Positions 51,456-59,188 are shown, numbered from the stretch's first letter. The stretch: DNA of 64,000 nt from Corynebacterium hylobatis (GCF_003955685.1 NZ_RXHJ01000001.1:186001-250000), one strand, 5' to 3'. The notes: a model not told the origin generated them from the letters alone. Numbers and translations: made by a program.

Positions 51456-51476
51456 CCCCTGCCTTCAGGCATGGGG
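51456..51476. repeat. Left-end subterminal hairpin of the IS605-like element
   Basis: Stem CCCC-T-GCC, loop TTCA, GGC-A-T-GGGG. CCCC pairs with GGGG, T60 with A71, GCC with GGC, leaving T72 (numbers +51400) bulged. GGAAA precedes it, as at the right end. A bulged-T hairpin is the known recognition structure of Y1 transposases. Confidence 0.8.
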
Positions 51477-51490
51477 AGGAAAGAGACGGG

Positions 51491-51901
51491 TTAGGTATTA
51501 CGTTGGTTTTCGACATATTTCTTGACCACTTCCAGTGTTGCGCCGCCGACAGCGGCGACGAAGTACAAGTTTGTCCAGAGCGTCAGAAGCCTGGATAGGA
51601 AGGACGGGAACTCTTGCCTGAGCACACAGGGTGATCGTCCCTTGATCTGTTTCACCAGTCGGTGGATGCCGTACTGCGGGTCGCAGTCGACCAGTAGGTG
51701 AACATGATCGGGCATGGTGTCCGGCTCAATGATGGTGCATTCCCGTGTTCGGCGGCGACCTTCCGGACGATCTCGGTGAGCCTGACTGCCACGTCGCCCT
51801 CGATGACCGGGCGACGATATGTCGGGCACCATACGAGGTGGTAGGCACACCGGCAGACAACATTTCTGCTTGACCTGATATCAACCCTCTGGACGAAACA
51901 T
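51491..51901 (-). pseudogene. tnpA: Degraded IS200/IS605 Y1 transposase TnpA
   Basis: Y1 (HUH) single-strand transposase remnant. The C-terminal part is open and holds the HUH motif in MPDHVHLLVDC and the region of the catalytic Tyr (VVKKYVENQ). The N-terminal part is recognisable in another frame (SRNVVCRCAYHLVWCPTYRR). Two frame changes are needed to join ATG 51901 to the stop: one extra G in a GGG run (plus 51885-51887) and one missing G in a second run (51742-51744). Active TnpA is therefore unlikely unless the runs are sequencing errors or frameshift sites. Confidence 0.75.
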
Positions 51902-51926
51902 CACGTGGTGGGGTATAGCTGGCGGT

Positions 51927-53075
51927 GTGGACGAGATCGTGCGTTACACCTACCGCCTGCGCCCAGGCACCCAGGCGCAGCGATCGCTTTCCCAGGAATG
52001 GGGTCGGTGTAGGTTCCTGTGGAATGAGGCAGTCCACCAGCAGAAGGCCGGTAATAAGCCAACCCTGGCGAAGCTGGGGAAGCTGCTGACCGAGCTGCGG
52101 GGGAAGAACGCGTGGATGCGGGAGGGTTCCCAGGTCGCCCAACAAGCCACACTCCGCACCTATGCGCAGGCACTCCAACACTCCTACACGGTCAAGGGCC
52201 GGGGTCGGCCCACATACAAGACGAAAAAACGCGCTTTTCCGTCGTTGGAGTACTCCACCCGGGGGTTCTCTATCCGGGACGGTCGTCTGCGACTGCCCAA
52301 GGGTGTGTCGATTCCGGTGGTGTGGTCCCGCGAGTTGCCCTCCGAACCGACGAGTGTGCGCGTCTACCAGGACAGCCTCGGACACTGGTACGCCTCGTTC
52401 GTGGTCCGCCGCGAAGCGAAACCAACCCCGGAGACTGAGGGACGTATCGGTATCGACTGGGGTGTGTCCACCACCGCCACGACCACCGACGAGAATTATG
52501 ACCTGCCCTACATGGGGCACCGCAGGCGCTGTGCCGCGGAACTGGCCAAGGCACAGCGGAAGATGTCGCGGCGTCACCGCACGGGACGCAAGCAGTCCAA
52601 CGGGTATCAGCGTGCCCGCCGCCAGGCCGCGAAGCTGCACAAGAAAGCCGCTCGGCAGACCACGCACGACTCCCGGGTGTGGGCGAAGAAGATCACCGAC
52701 AACCATCATCTGATCGCGATAGAGGACTTCAAACCGGCGTTTCTCGCCAGGTCCACGATGGCGCGGAAAGCCGCTGATGCCGCTATCGGTGCGGCCAAGC
52801 GCGAGCTTGTCACCAGGGCCGCGCGGGCTGGCCGGAAGGTGGTGCTGGTCACGCCCGCCTACACGACCATGACGTGTTCTGAGTGTTTCGCGAGAGCCAA
52901 GCAACCACTCGAACTCGAAGAGCGAACCTTCCGGTGCCAGACCTGCGGACACACTGCGGGTCGGGACCGGAACGCTGCCAGGGTGATCCTGGCTGTGGCA
53001 GAACGGGGCCACACCAGTGTTGAGGACATAAGACATGTGCACCCTCCTTCCGGGGATGTTGTGGATGCGGCCTGA
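51927..53075 (+). CDS. tnpB: TnpB, RNA-guided endonuclease-type IS605 accessory protein
   Basis: TnpB proteins are the ancestors of Cas12. They cut DNA guided by an omega/right-end RNA from their own 3' region, which helps the element persist. The 382-residue protein is complete: RuvC residues are Asp177 in RIGIDWG, Glu266 in IAIEDFK and Asp347 in GRDRNAA, and a four-Cys zinc finger lies at Cys317/320/337/340. It starts at GTG, 25 bp from the tnpA start. The guide RNA would be expected to overlap the gene's 3' end and run through the right-end hairpin. Confidence 0.92.
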   Translation: MDEIVRYTYRLRPGTQAQRSLSQEWGRCRFLWNEAVHQQKAGNKPTLAKLGKLLTELRGKNAWMREGSQVAQQATLRTYAQALQHSYTVKGRGRPTYKTKKRAFPSLEYSTRGFSIRDGRLRLPKGVSIPVVWSRELPSEPTSVRVYQDSLGHWYASFVVRREAKPTPETEGRIGIDWGVSTTATTTDENYDLPYMGHRRRCAAELAKAQRKMSRRHRTGRKQSNGYQRARRQAAKLHKKAARQTTHDSRVWAKKITDNHHLIAIEDFKPAFLARSTMARKAADAAIGAAKRELVTRAARAGRKVVLVTPAYTTMTCSECFARAKQPLELEERTFRCQTCGHTAGRDRNAARVILAVAERGHTSVEDIRHVHPPSGDVVDAA

Positions 53076-53110
53076 GCTGGAAATCCCCCGCCTTTAGGCG
53101 TGGGGAACCC
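52960..53110 (+). ncRNA. Predicted omega/right-end RNA of TnpB (approximate)
   Basis: In characterised TnpB systems a ~100-200-nt RNA covers the end of tnpB and the right end, followed by a guide taken from flanking DNA. The intact TnpB and the right-end hairpin make this likely here, but the ends are placed by analogy only. The guide would begin near 53108-53112, inside the 3' end of the neighbouring membrane-protein gene. Confidence 0.45.
53085..53105. repeat. Right-end subterminal hairpin of the IS605-like element
   Basis: Stem CCCC-C-GCC, loop TTTA, GGC-G-T-GGGG. CCCC pairs with GGGG, C89 with G100, GCC with GGC, and T101 (numbers +53000) is bulged. Relative to the left end the T:A pair is replaced by C:G, a compensatory change, while the bulged T is kept. 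Confidence 0.8.
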
Positions 53111-54334
53111 TTAACGGGACTCCTTCCGGTGTTGGCCGGCGATGGCAGGGACGAGGAACAGGACATGGGAGGCCAGGCCGAGCCCGATCATGATCAGCCC
53201 GGCGGTACGCGCCGGCCCGTCCGGGGCGAGCAGGGTGAATACGGCGCCGAGGTTGAGCAGCAGCACCCGGGCCACGCCCGCCCTGTCTGCCGTGTTCCGG
53301 GCCCGCAGGACCTGCTCCCGACCGCCGCCGAGGAGGGTGGGCAGCAGGTGGTGCAGGACGCCGGTGATCAGCTGCAGCAGTCCGACCCCCAGGAAGGCGG
53401 GGGCGAACAGGGCGGTGACCTGGCGGGCGTCGGCGGCCAGCAGGGTGCTCACGGCGTCCGCCGCGCACACTGCGGTCAGCCACAGCAGACCGGCGGTGAC
53501 GCTGAGGGTGGCGGTGGACCAGTTCGCCCGGCCACCGAGGACTCCGGTGAGCACCGGCTGGATGACCAGCAGCGCGGCCACGACGACCAGCAGTTGGATG
53601 GCGCCGGCGAACACCGGCTGCCCGAGGAGGTGCGCGACGAGCACCGCAACGAGGGCCCCGCAGTGGAGGATGAGTGCCCGGGTGCAGCGGCGGCGGGCGG
53701 TGGCACTGATGCGGGTGCCGGAGAGGGTGGGCAGGAGCGTGACCACGGTGCCCAGCACGGTGAGGAAGGCGAAGCCCCAGATGGCAGCGCGGGAGTGCCC
53801 GGCGATCATGCCGGTGTAGTCGCCGACACCGCGGCCGGCGAAATTGCCGATCAGCCCCGCCAGTACGAGGAAGGCGGCGGCCGCGAGGTAGAAGGGCACG
53901 GTGGCGGCGAACTGCCCGGACAGGCTGCCGCGCAGGTGCGAGAACACGACGGCCATGTGCCACAGCCCCGCCCAGATGACCAGGGTGGCGGCGAAATCAG
54001 CGAGCGCACCCCAGTCGTAACCGGCCTTACCCACGATGAGCAGGATCAGGCCGACCTGGACGAGGATGATCCGGGTGACCACACCGCGGTAGCTGCCGGC
54101 GGCCGTGCGGGTCAGTGCCTCGGTGAAGTGGGTCGAGTAGATGAGGATCGCGGTGGTGACCACCCCGAGGGTGAAGGCATGGACCGTCACCCACCAGCTG
54201 ACCGGGGCGCCCAGGGAACGGGCGAGGATGATGCCCAGCCCGATGAGCAGCCAGCTGCCCACCGTCGCGGCAGCCAGCGTGTGGTAGCGGCCGCGTCGGC
54301 GCAGGGAGACGTCGGAGAGTGAGAGCTCAGACAC
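53111..54334 (-). CDS. Polytopic His-rich membrane protein of a nitrite/NO cluster (NnrS- or haem-copper-oxidase-like)
   Basis: A 407-residue protein with about 12 hydrophobic helices and several histidines inside or at the ends of helices: VTVHAFTLG, YSTHFTEAL, WHMAVVFSHLR, AGHSRAA and GVLHHLLPTLLGG. Both NnrS proteins and haem-copper oxidase subunits use such His pairs for haem or copper, so a redox metal site is possible, but the family is not certain. It begins with GTG and overlaps the upstream NnrS-like gene by 8 bp. Its stop abuts the right end of the IS605-like element, beyond which lies the copper enzyme. Confidence 0.65.
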   Translation of the reverse strand: MSELSLSDVSLRRRGRYHTLAAATVGSWLLIGLGIILARSLGAPVSWWVTVHAFTLGVVTTAILIYSTHFTEALTRTAAGSYRGVVTRIILVQVGLILLIVGKAGYDWGALADFAATLVIWAGLWHMAVVFSHLRGSLSGQFAATVPFYLAAAAFLVLAGLIGNFAGRGVGDYTGMIAGHSRAAIWGFAFLTVLGTVVTLLPTLSGTRISATARRRCTRALILHCGALVAVLVAHLLGQPVFAGAIQLLVVVAALLVIQPVLTGVLGGRANWSTATLSVTAGLLWLTAVCAADAVSTLLAADARQVTALFAPAFLGVGLLQLITGVLHHLLPTLLGGGREQVLRARNTADRAGVARVLLLNLGAVFTLLAPDGPARTAGLIMIGLGLASHVLFLVPAIAGQHRKESR

Positions 54335-55457
54335 GGGTAGCCCTCCGTGCCCGCGCCTGCTCCCGGGCGATGCGGCGGCGGCGTTTATCGGTGGCGATCA
54401 GCGTCACGGCGGTGACCATGAACAGCAGCACGGCGACGACGTTGAGGATTCCCCCGCCCACCCAGGCGAGGTCGGTGGCCCGCAGGTCCGCGACAACCCG
54501 CAGGACCAGCCCGGCGTGGAGCAGGGCCACCGGGATATAGAGGGTGACGTGGTAGGGGATGGATTTGCGGATGACCCCACCGAGGATGAAAGGGGCATGC
54601 GCGAAGATCATGGAGACCACGAATCCGAGGAAGACGGAGTGGACGGCGGCATCGTGGAGGTGCCCGGCGCGGGTGTGCCCGAAACCCAGCCACAGCAGCC
54701 CCGCGACGATGAGCCAGCCGTAGCCGGCGAGCATGCAGATCGCGGTGTATTTCGGCAGTTTCCCGGCGTGGATGAGGCGGCGGGCGGCGTCCACACGCAC
54801 GGTGACCACGGCGACCGCGATCAGCAGTACGCCCATGAGCGCGAAGCCGAGCTGCGGCTGCACCGCGAAGAGCAGGGCCGCGGCGACCAGGGCGAGGACG
54901 AGGGCGGTGATGGTGGTCTCCGCGGCGGTGCCGGCGAAGGAGACCCGGGCCAGTTCCATGCGTTCCCCGATGATGGTGGCCACGGCGAAGACGACGGCAC
55001 AGGGGACGATGTCCGCGAAGTCCGCGCCTCCGCCCCACCAGACGGTGGCGAAGACCGCACCGATCACTCCCGACGCCTGGACCAGCACGGAGTAGGTGGC
55101 CTGGCGGCGGTGGATGAGTACATACACCGCGCCCAGCACGAGGAAGGCCACGGTGAAGGCCGTGGCCGGGACCAGCCGCGGGGCGCCGGCCAGGAGCGTG
55201 ACCACGCCGAGGGCGTTGGCCACCGGACCAGTCCAGGCCCAGCGGGTCTTCGCCGCGACTGTACGTTCCATCCCGATTGCCCCGCCGACGAAACCGAAGA
55301 CCATGAGGGCACCGTGGTCGGGGCCCAGGGAGGCGGGCGGGGTACCCGCCCAGAGGCCGAGGAGGGTGAGTCCGGCGAGCATGCCGGTGAGCAGGGAGAC
55401 CCCCGCGAACATCAGCAGCAGGCCCCGGGGCCACACGGCGGACTTCTTTTTTGCCAC
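54327..55457 (-). CDS. NnrS-like polytopic membrane protein
   Basis: A 376-residue protein with about 11 helices. The C-terminal part carries an NnrS-like run (HDAAVHSVFLGFVVSMIFAH followed by APFILGGVIRK and a further LHAGLVLRV). NnrS proteins bind haem and copper and relieve nitrosative stress in denitrifiers. The start is GTG, with TACGAT seven bases upstream on the minus strand, implying a leaderless message. It is divergent from the DUF2249 gene and shares its promoter motif. Confidence 0.65.
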   Translation of the reverse strand: MAKKKSAVWPRGLLLMFAGVSLLTGMLAGLTLLGLWAGTPPASLGPDHGALMVFGFVGGAIGMERTVAAKTRWAWTGPVANALGVVTLLAGAPRLVPATAFTVAFLVLGAVYVLIHRRQATYSVLVQASGVIGAVFATVWWGGGADFADIVPCAVVFAVATIIGERMELARVSFAGTAAETTITALVLALVAAALLFAVQPQLGFALMGVLLIAVAVVTVRVDAARRLIHAGKLPKYTAICMLAGYGWLIVAGLLWLGFGHTRAGHLHDAAVHSVFLGFVVSMIFAHAPFILGGVIRKSIPYHVTLYIPVALLHAGLVLRVVADLRATDLAWVGGGILNVVAVLLFMVTAVTLIATDKRRRRIAREQARARRATRV

Positions 55458-55460
55458 GGT

Positions 55461-55476
55461 TTATATCGTACTATTT
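55461..55476. promoter_or_regulatory. Shared nitrogen-oxide promoter motif, copy 1 (TTATATCGTACTATTT)
   Basis: Lies in the divergent promoter between the NnrS-like and DUF2249 genes. It overlaps candidate -10 elements on both strands (TACGAT minus; TACTAT plus, 55469-55474). It matches the narK upstream motif at 13 of 16 positions. The core ATAy-CGTm-sTAT is roughly palindromic. Confidence 0.5.
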
Positions 55477-55529
55477 GGGTGACAGGCCTGAGCAGGTTCC
55501 GCTTCCCCGATCCCGGAGGACCACCCACC

Positions 55530-55796
55530 ATGGACATGCAGCTGCCGATCTCCGACGCCCGCGAAGTGGACGAGACCCCCGTCCTCAACGCCGCCATCAT
55601 CCCGCATGCGATCCGGCACGGCGCCATCCACGGCGCCCTGGGTTCGCGCCGGGTCGGCGAATCGATGATCCTCATCGCACCTCACAACCCCCTCCCCCTG
55701 CTTGGTGAGGTCAAGGCCAGGGCCGGGACCTTCAAGGTGACGTACCTGCAGGAGGGACCCCGCGACTGGCGCCTGAAGTTCACGCGAACCGCCTGA
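55530..55796 (+). CDS. DUF2249-domain protein
   Basis: An 88-residue single-domain protein of the DUF2249 family (VLNAAIIPHAIRHGAIHGAL, SMILIAPHNPLPLLGEV, FKVTYLQEGPRDWRLKFTR). Such TusA-like small proteins recur beside denitrification and hemerythrin genes, but their biochemistry is unknown. I chose the ATG at 55530, preceded by GGAGGA. It is the first plus-strand gene after the divergent promoter and lies 30 bp upstream of the methyltransferase. Confidence 0.8.
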   Translation: MDMQLPISDAREVDETPVLNAAIIPHAIRHGAIHGALGSRRVGESMILIAPHNPLPLLGEVKARAGTFKVTYLQEGPRDWRLKFTRTA

Positions 55797-55814
55797 AAAG
55801 CCCTGCAGAAAGGC

Positions 55815-55820
55815 TAGAAT
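55815..55820 (+). promoter_or_regulatory. Candidate -10 element before the Mod-like gene
   Basis: TAGAAT six bases before the ATG at 55827. With no well-placed Shine-Dalgarno, the gene may have a leaderless transcript besides read-through from the DUF2249 gene. Confidence 0.4.
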
Positions 55821-55826
55821 CGGGGC

Positions 55827-57104
55827 ATGCCCTCCCCATCAGCACGTGACGGCGTCCGCCTCGTCTGGCAGGGCATGGACACTGTCCGCCCGCAGGCCGC
55901 TGCACAGCTGGGGCCGCTGCGCCGGCATCACCGATCGGGAACCGAACGGGTCGAGGTACTCACGGAGCGGGACAACCTCATCCTGCGCGGTGACAATCTG
56001 CCCGCGCTGCAGGCGCTGGCCCCGCTGTTCGGTGGCACGGTGCGGCTGGCCTACATCGACCCGCCTTACAACACGGGCAGTTCGGACTACCTCTATGCCG
56101 ACCGGCGCAGCCGGGCGGACTGGCTGAGTTTCATGAACGAGCGGATCAGGGCCGCCCTGCCCCTGCTCCGCGACGACGCCGTCTTCATCCTCCAGTGCAG
56201 CTTCCACCAGTCCGCCTACCTCGAGGTGATGCTCGACCAGTTCGAGGGACTGCACAAGGTCGCCGTTCTCCACGCCCTGGTCCGTCACCCCGACCGGACG
56301 CTGACAGCGGACAAGCAGTTCCACGACGTCGTCGAGCAGATCCTCATCTACTCCCGCGACCCGGACTTCCGCATGCCCGGCCGGCGGCGGGAACGCGACC
56401 TGACTGACTACCGCTGGCGGGTCGAGGTCACCGGCCCCGGTACACCGGCCGTCCTCGGCGGCCGACAGTGCACCATTTACCAGCCGGAGGCCTGGCGGAA
56501 GATCGACGTCACCCCCGGAGAGGGAGTTTTCCGCACCCACTCCATCCGGGGGTCCCTGCGGGAGAAGAACTCCTCGGGACGTTTCTGGGTCGCCCACCTG
56601 GAGCCCCTCGACCTGGCCCCGATGACGCTCATCGAGGTCCCCGACATCGGGGCTGACGGCCTGGGCCACCGCTACTTCCATACCCCGCGTACCGGGAACC
56701 GCAACGGCTCCTACTTCCAGGGCATGCCGCTCTCCCAGGACCACACGTGCCTGCCCCACCCCAATTTCCTCGATGTCCATGCGGACTACAACCGGGTCGC
56801 CGCGGAAGGCGGGGTGAGTTTCCGCAACGGCAAGAAACCGGAGTCACTGCTCCAGCTGCTCATCGAACGCTTCACGGAGCCGGGTGACACGGTGCTGGAC
56901 TACCACCTGGGTTCGGGCACCACCTCAGCGGCGGCCCATAAGCTGGGCCGCCGCCACATCGGCATCGAGCAGCGCGAATGGGCCGAGACCATCGCCCTAC
57001 GGCGGTTGTGCGGGGTCATCGACGGCGAGCAGTCGGGCATCTCCACCGAGGTGGGCTGGGCGGGCGGAGGCAGCGTGGTCTACGGGGAACTGGCGCCGGG
57101 GTGA
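55827..57104 (+). CDS. Orphan Mod-like adenine-specific DNA methyltransferase (beta class)
   Basis: A 425-residue N6-adenine/N4-cytosine methyltransferase-like protein. Motif IV DPPYNTG (78-84) precedes motif X (KKPESLLQ) and motif I (DYHLGSGTT, 358-366), the beta-class order of type III Mod subunits. Motif I departs from the usual FxGxG (His-Leu-Gly-Ser-Gly), and the SIDDNE segment common after motif IV in Mod proteins reads LQCSFHQ. No Res subunit or nuclease is nearby, so it may be an orphan regulator methyltransferase, act on another substrate, or be decaying. It is convergent with mog. Confidence 0.75.
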   Translation: MPSPSARDGVRLVWQGMDTVRPQAAAQLGPLRRHHRSGTERVEVLTERDNLILRGDNLPALQALAPLFGGTVRLAYIDPPYNTGSSDYLYADRRSRADWLSFMNERIRAALPLLRDDAVFILQCSFHQSAYLEVMLDQFEGLHKVAVLHALVRHPDRTLTADKQFHDVVEQILIYSRDPDFRMPGRRRERDLTDYRWRVEVTGPGTPAVLGGRQCTIYQPEAWRKIDVTPGEGVFRTHSIRGSLREKNSSGRFWVAHLEPLDLAPMTLIEVPDIGADGLGHRYFHTPRTGNRNGSYFQGMPLSQDHTCLPHPNFLDVHADYNRVAAEGGVSFRNGKKPESLLQLLIERFTEPGDTVLDYHLGSGTTSAAAHKLGRRHIGIEQREWAETIALRRLCGVIDGEQSGISTEVGWAGGGSVVYGELAPG

Positions 57105-57105
57105 T

Positions 57106-57585
57106 TCAGCAGAGTCGTTCGAAGATGTCCGGCAGCAGCGGACAGACCACGCCGAGGGTGTCGCGGACCCCACCGGTGGAGCCAGGGGAATTGATGATCA
57201 GGGCATCCGCCGGACCTCGGCCGGTCAGGCCGATCAGCGCCCGGGACAGGCCCGCCTGACGGGTGGAGGTCAGCCCCTGGATGAGCACCTGGGTGACCAG
57301 CCCGTCGAGGCGCACCGCAAGCAGCGGGGCAGTGGCCTCCGGGACCTGGTTGCGGGGTCCGAGGCCGGTGCCGCCCACGGTGACGATGACGCGGTGGGCG
57401 GCGGCGCGGGCGTCGGCAAGCGCCCGGGACACGGCCCGTGCCCCCTCCTCGACGACAACGATCCCGGCCGGAATCCCGGCCTCCGCGAGCAACTCACAGG
57501 CCAGCGGGCCGGCGGTGTCCCGCCGTTCCCCGCTCAGGATGCGGTCGGAGGTGACGATGACAATGCCGGTCAGTCCGCTGGTCAT
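57106..57585 (-). CDS. mog: Molybdopterin adenylyltransferase (MogA/MoaB family)
   Basis: Adenylates molybdopterin before MoeA inserts molybdenum. The 159-residue protein shows GIVIVTSDRILSGERRDTAGP, the MPT-binding VTVGGTGLGPRNQVPEAT and the C-terminal LIINSPGSTGGVRDTLGVV. I chose the ATG at 57585, preceded by AAAGGA; the longer frame is low-complexity. It is divergent from narK and one base from the convergent methyltransferase gene. Confidence 0.94.
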   Translation of the reverse strand: MTSGLTGIVIVTSDRILSGERRDTAGPLACELLAEAGIPAGIVVVEEGARAVSRALADARAAAHRVIVTVGGTGLGPRNQVPEATAPLLAVRLDGLVTQVLIQGLTSTRQAGLSRALIGLTGRGPADALIINSPGSTGGVRDTLGVVCPLLPDIFERLC

Positions 57586-57771
57586 ATCCAGTCCTTTCTC
57601 CGGCACGGGCCTGTGATCTGTGCCATAGTGTAGGGCAGGAGCGCGGGCGCCCCGGCTGCGGGGCGGGCGGGCTGCCGGTGACATCGTCAAACAGAAGAAA
57701 CCGAGATGCCCCTCCACCTCCGATTAAACACCAGAAAACCTGCACGAACCGCTGAAAACGCAGGGCAAAGG

Positions 57772-57787
57772 TTATACCGTCGTATTT
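57772..57787. promoter_or_regulatory. Shared nitrogen-oxide promoter motif, copy 2 (TTATACCGTCGTATTT)
   Basis: Lies 48 bp before the narK ATG. The centre ATAC-CGTC-GTAT is a perfect 4-bp inverted repeat. The motif matches copy 1 at the nitrite-cluster divergent promoter. In C. glutamicum narKGHJI is repressed by ArnR and responds to anaerobiosis; whether this is such a site is not known. Confidence 0.5.
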
Positions 57788-57834
57788 AGCACAGATTTTC
57801 CTTGAATAAACACCCCCTGTTCAGTGAGGATCGC

Positions 57835-59172
57835 ATGAGCACAAAACTCGACACGCAAGGCAGGGTCCTGCACGGCTGGGACCCTGAGAACGAAGAGACC
57901 TGGGACTCCTCCATCGCGTGGCGGACGTTGTGGATATCCACGATCATCCTCTTCATCGGCTTCGCCACCTGGTACCTGGTCTCCGCCATCGCCCCGGTCC
58001 TCAACTCGATCGGTTTCGACCTCTCCACCACCCAGCTCTACTGGCTGACCTCCATCCCGGGCCTGGCCTGCGGCCTGTTCCGCCTGGTCTTCATGTTCCT
58101 GCCGGCCACCATGGGCACCCGCCGCCTGGTCACGATGTCCTCGCTGCTGTTCATCATCCCCATGCTCGGCTGGTACTTCGCCGTCCAGAACACCGACACC
58201 CCCTACTGGTGGCTGCTGGTCCTCGCCTTCCTCACCGGTATCGGCGGCGGCGTGTTCTCCGGCTTCATGCCCTCGACCGGATACTTCTTCCCCAGGCGCC
58301 TCTCCGGCACCGCCCTGGGTCTGCAGGCCGGTCTGGGCAACTTCGGCATGTCCTTCATCATGCTCGTCGCGCCGTGGCTGATGGGTGTCACCCTCCTGGG
58401 CATCGGCTTCGTGGCCCCGCAGCGCTCCGGCGACGGTGAGGCACTCTTCGTCCACAACCCCGCCATCCTCATGGTCCCCTGGGCGATCATCATGGCCGCC
58501 GTCGCCTGGATCTACCTCAAGGACGTGCCGGTCAAGGCCAATTTCCGCGAACAGATCGACATCTTCAGCAACCGCAACACCTGGTTTCTGACGATCATCT
58601 ACCTGATGACCTTCGGCGCCTTCTCCGGCTTCGCTGCCCAGCTCGCGCTGATCATCAACAACGTCTTCGGCTCCGGCTCCGAATTCGCCGCGACCTACGC
58701 CGCCGAGGACCTCCCCCGCGGCGCGACCTACGCCTTCATCGGCCCCTTCATCGGTGCCCTCGTCCGCGCCCTGTGGGGCCCGCTGTGCGATAAATTCGGC
58801 GGCGCGATCTGGACCTTCATCGGCGGGGTGGGCATGACCATCTTCACCGCGATCGCCGCTCTCTTCCTCACCCCGGATTCGCCGGACGAGTACATCTGGT
58901 TCCTCGGCTCGATGCTCATCATGTTCTTCTTCACCGGCCTGGGCAACGCCGGCACCTTCAAGCAGATGCCGATGATCCTGCCCAAGCGGCAGTCCGGCGG
59001 CGTGATCGGCTGGACCGGCGCGGTCGGCGCCTTCGGCCCCTTCATCGTCGGCGTCCTGCTGTCCCTGATAGCACCCGTCATCTTCTTCTGGGGCTGCGTC
59101 GTGTTCTTCGCCTTCGCCACCACCCTGACCTGGATCTACTACGCCCGCCCCAACGCCCCGTTCCCCGGCTGA
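57835..59172 (+). CDS. narK: Nitrate/nitrite transporter NarK
   Basis: Major-facilitator transporter for nitrate uptake and/or nitrite export. The 445-residue protein has 12 hydrophobic segments. Signature segments include the first nitrate-signature GTALGLQAGLGNFGMSF and the second GNAGTFKQMPMILP. I chose the ATG at 57835, preceded by GAGGA; the upstream TTG start lies in the promoter region. It is the first gene of narKGH..., with narG 16 bp downstream. Confidence 0.95.
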   Translation: MSTKLDTQGRVLHGWDPENEETWDSSIAWRTLWISTIILFIGFATWYLVSAIAPVLNSIGFDLSTTQLYWLTSIPGLACGLFRLVFMFLPATMGTRRLVTMSSLLFIIPMLGWYFAVQNTDTPYWWLLVLAFLTGIGGGVFSGFMPSTGYFFPRRLSGTALGLQAGLGNFGMSFIMLVAPWLMGVTLLGIGFVAPQRSGDGEALFVHNPAILMVPWAIIMAAVAWIYLKDVPVKANFREQIDIFSNRNTWFLTIIYLMTFGAFSGFAAQLALIINNVFGSGSEFAATYAAEDLPRGATYAFIGPFIGALVRALWGPLCDKFGGAIWTFIGGVGMTIFTAIAALFLTPDSPDEYIWFLGSMLIMFFFTGLGNAGTFKQMPMILPKRQSGGVIGWTGAVGAFGPFIVGVLLSLIAPVIFFWGCVVFFAFATTLTWIYYARPNAPFPG

Positions 59173-59188
59173 CCAAAGGATTTCGCCC

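Larger units (their letters stand above)
51451..53110. mobile_element. IS200/IS605-family insertion (divergent tnpA remnant and tnpB)
   Basis: An IS605-like element with divergent genes: tnpA on the minus strand, degraded, and tnpB on the plus strand, intact. Homologous subterminal hairpins mark both ends (51456-51476 and 53085-53105). As usual for the family there are no terminal inverted repeats and no visible target duplication, so the exact tips are uncertain by about ten bases. It lies between the copper-enzyme gene start (51436) and the stop of a polytopic membrane protein gene (53111), both on the minus strand. Confidence 0.85.

Noticed and set aside
57648..57665. CGCCCC-N6-GGGGCG hairpin between mog and narK
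   Set aside because: A GC-rich hairpin of this size is common by chance here. It lacks a T-run and does not lie at the end of any gene.
57802..57834. Upstream TTG start for NarK
   Set aside because: It would lie within a few bases of the likely transcription start. The ATG at 57835 has GAGGA at good spacing and gives a normal NarK N-terminus.
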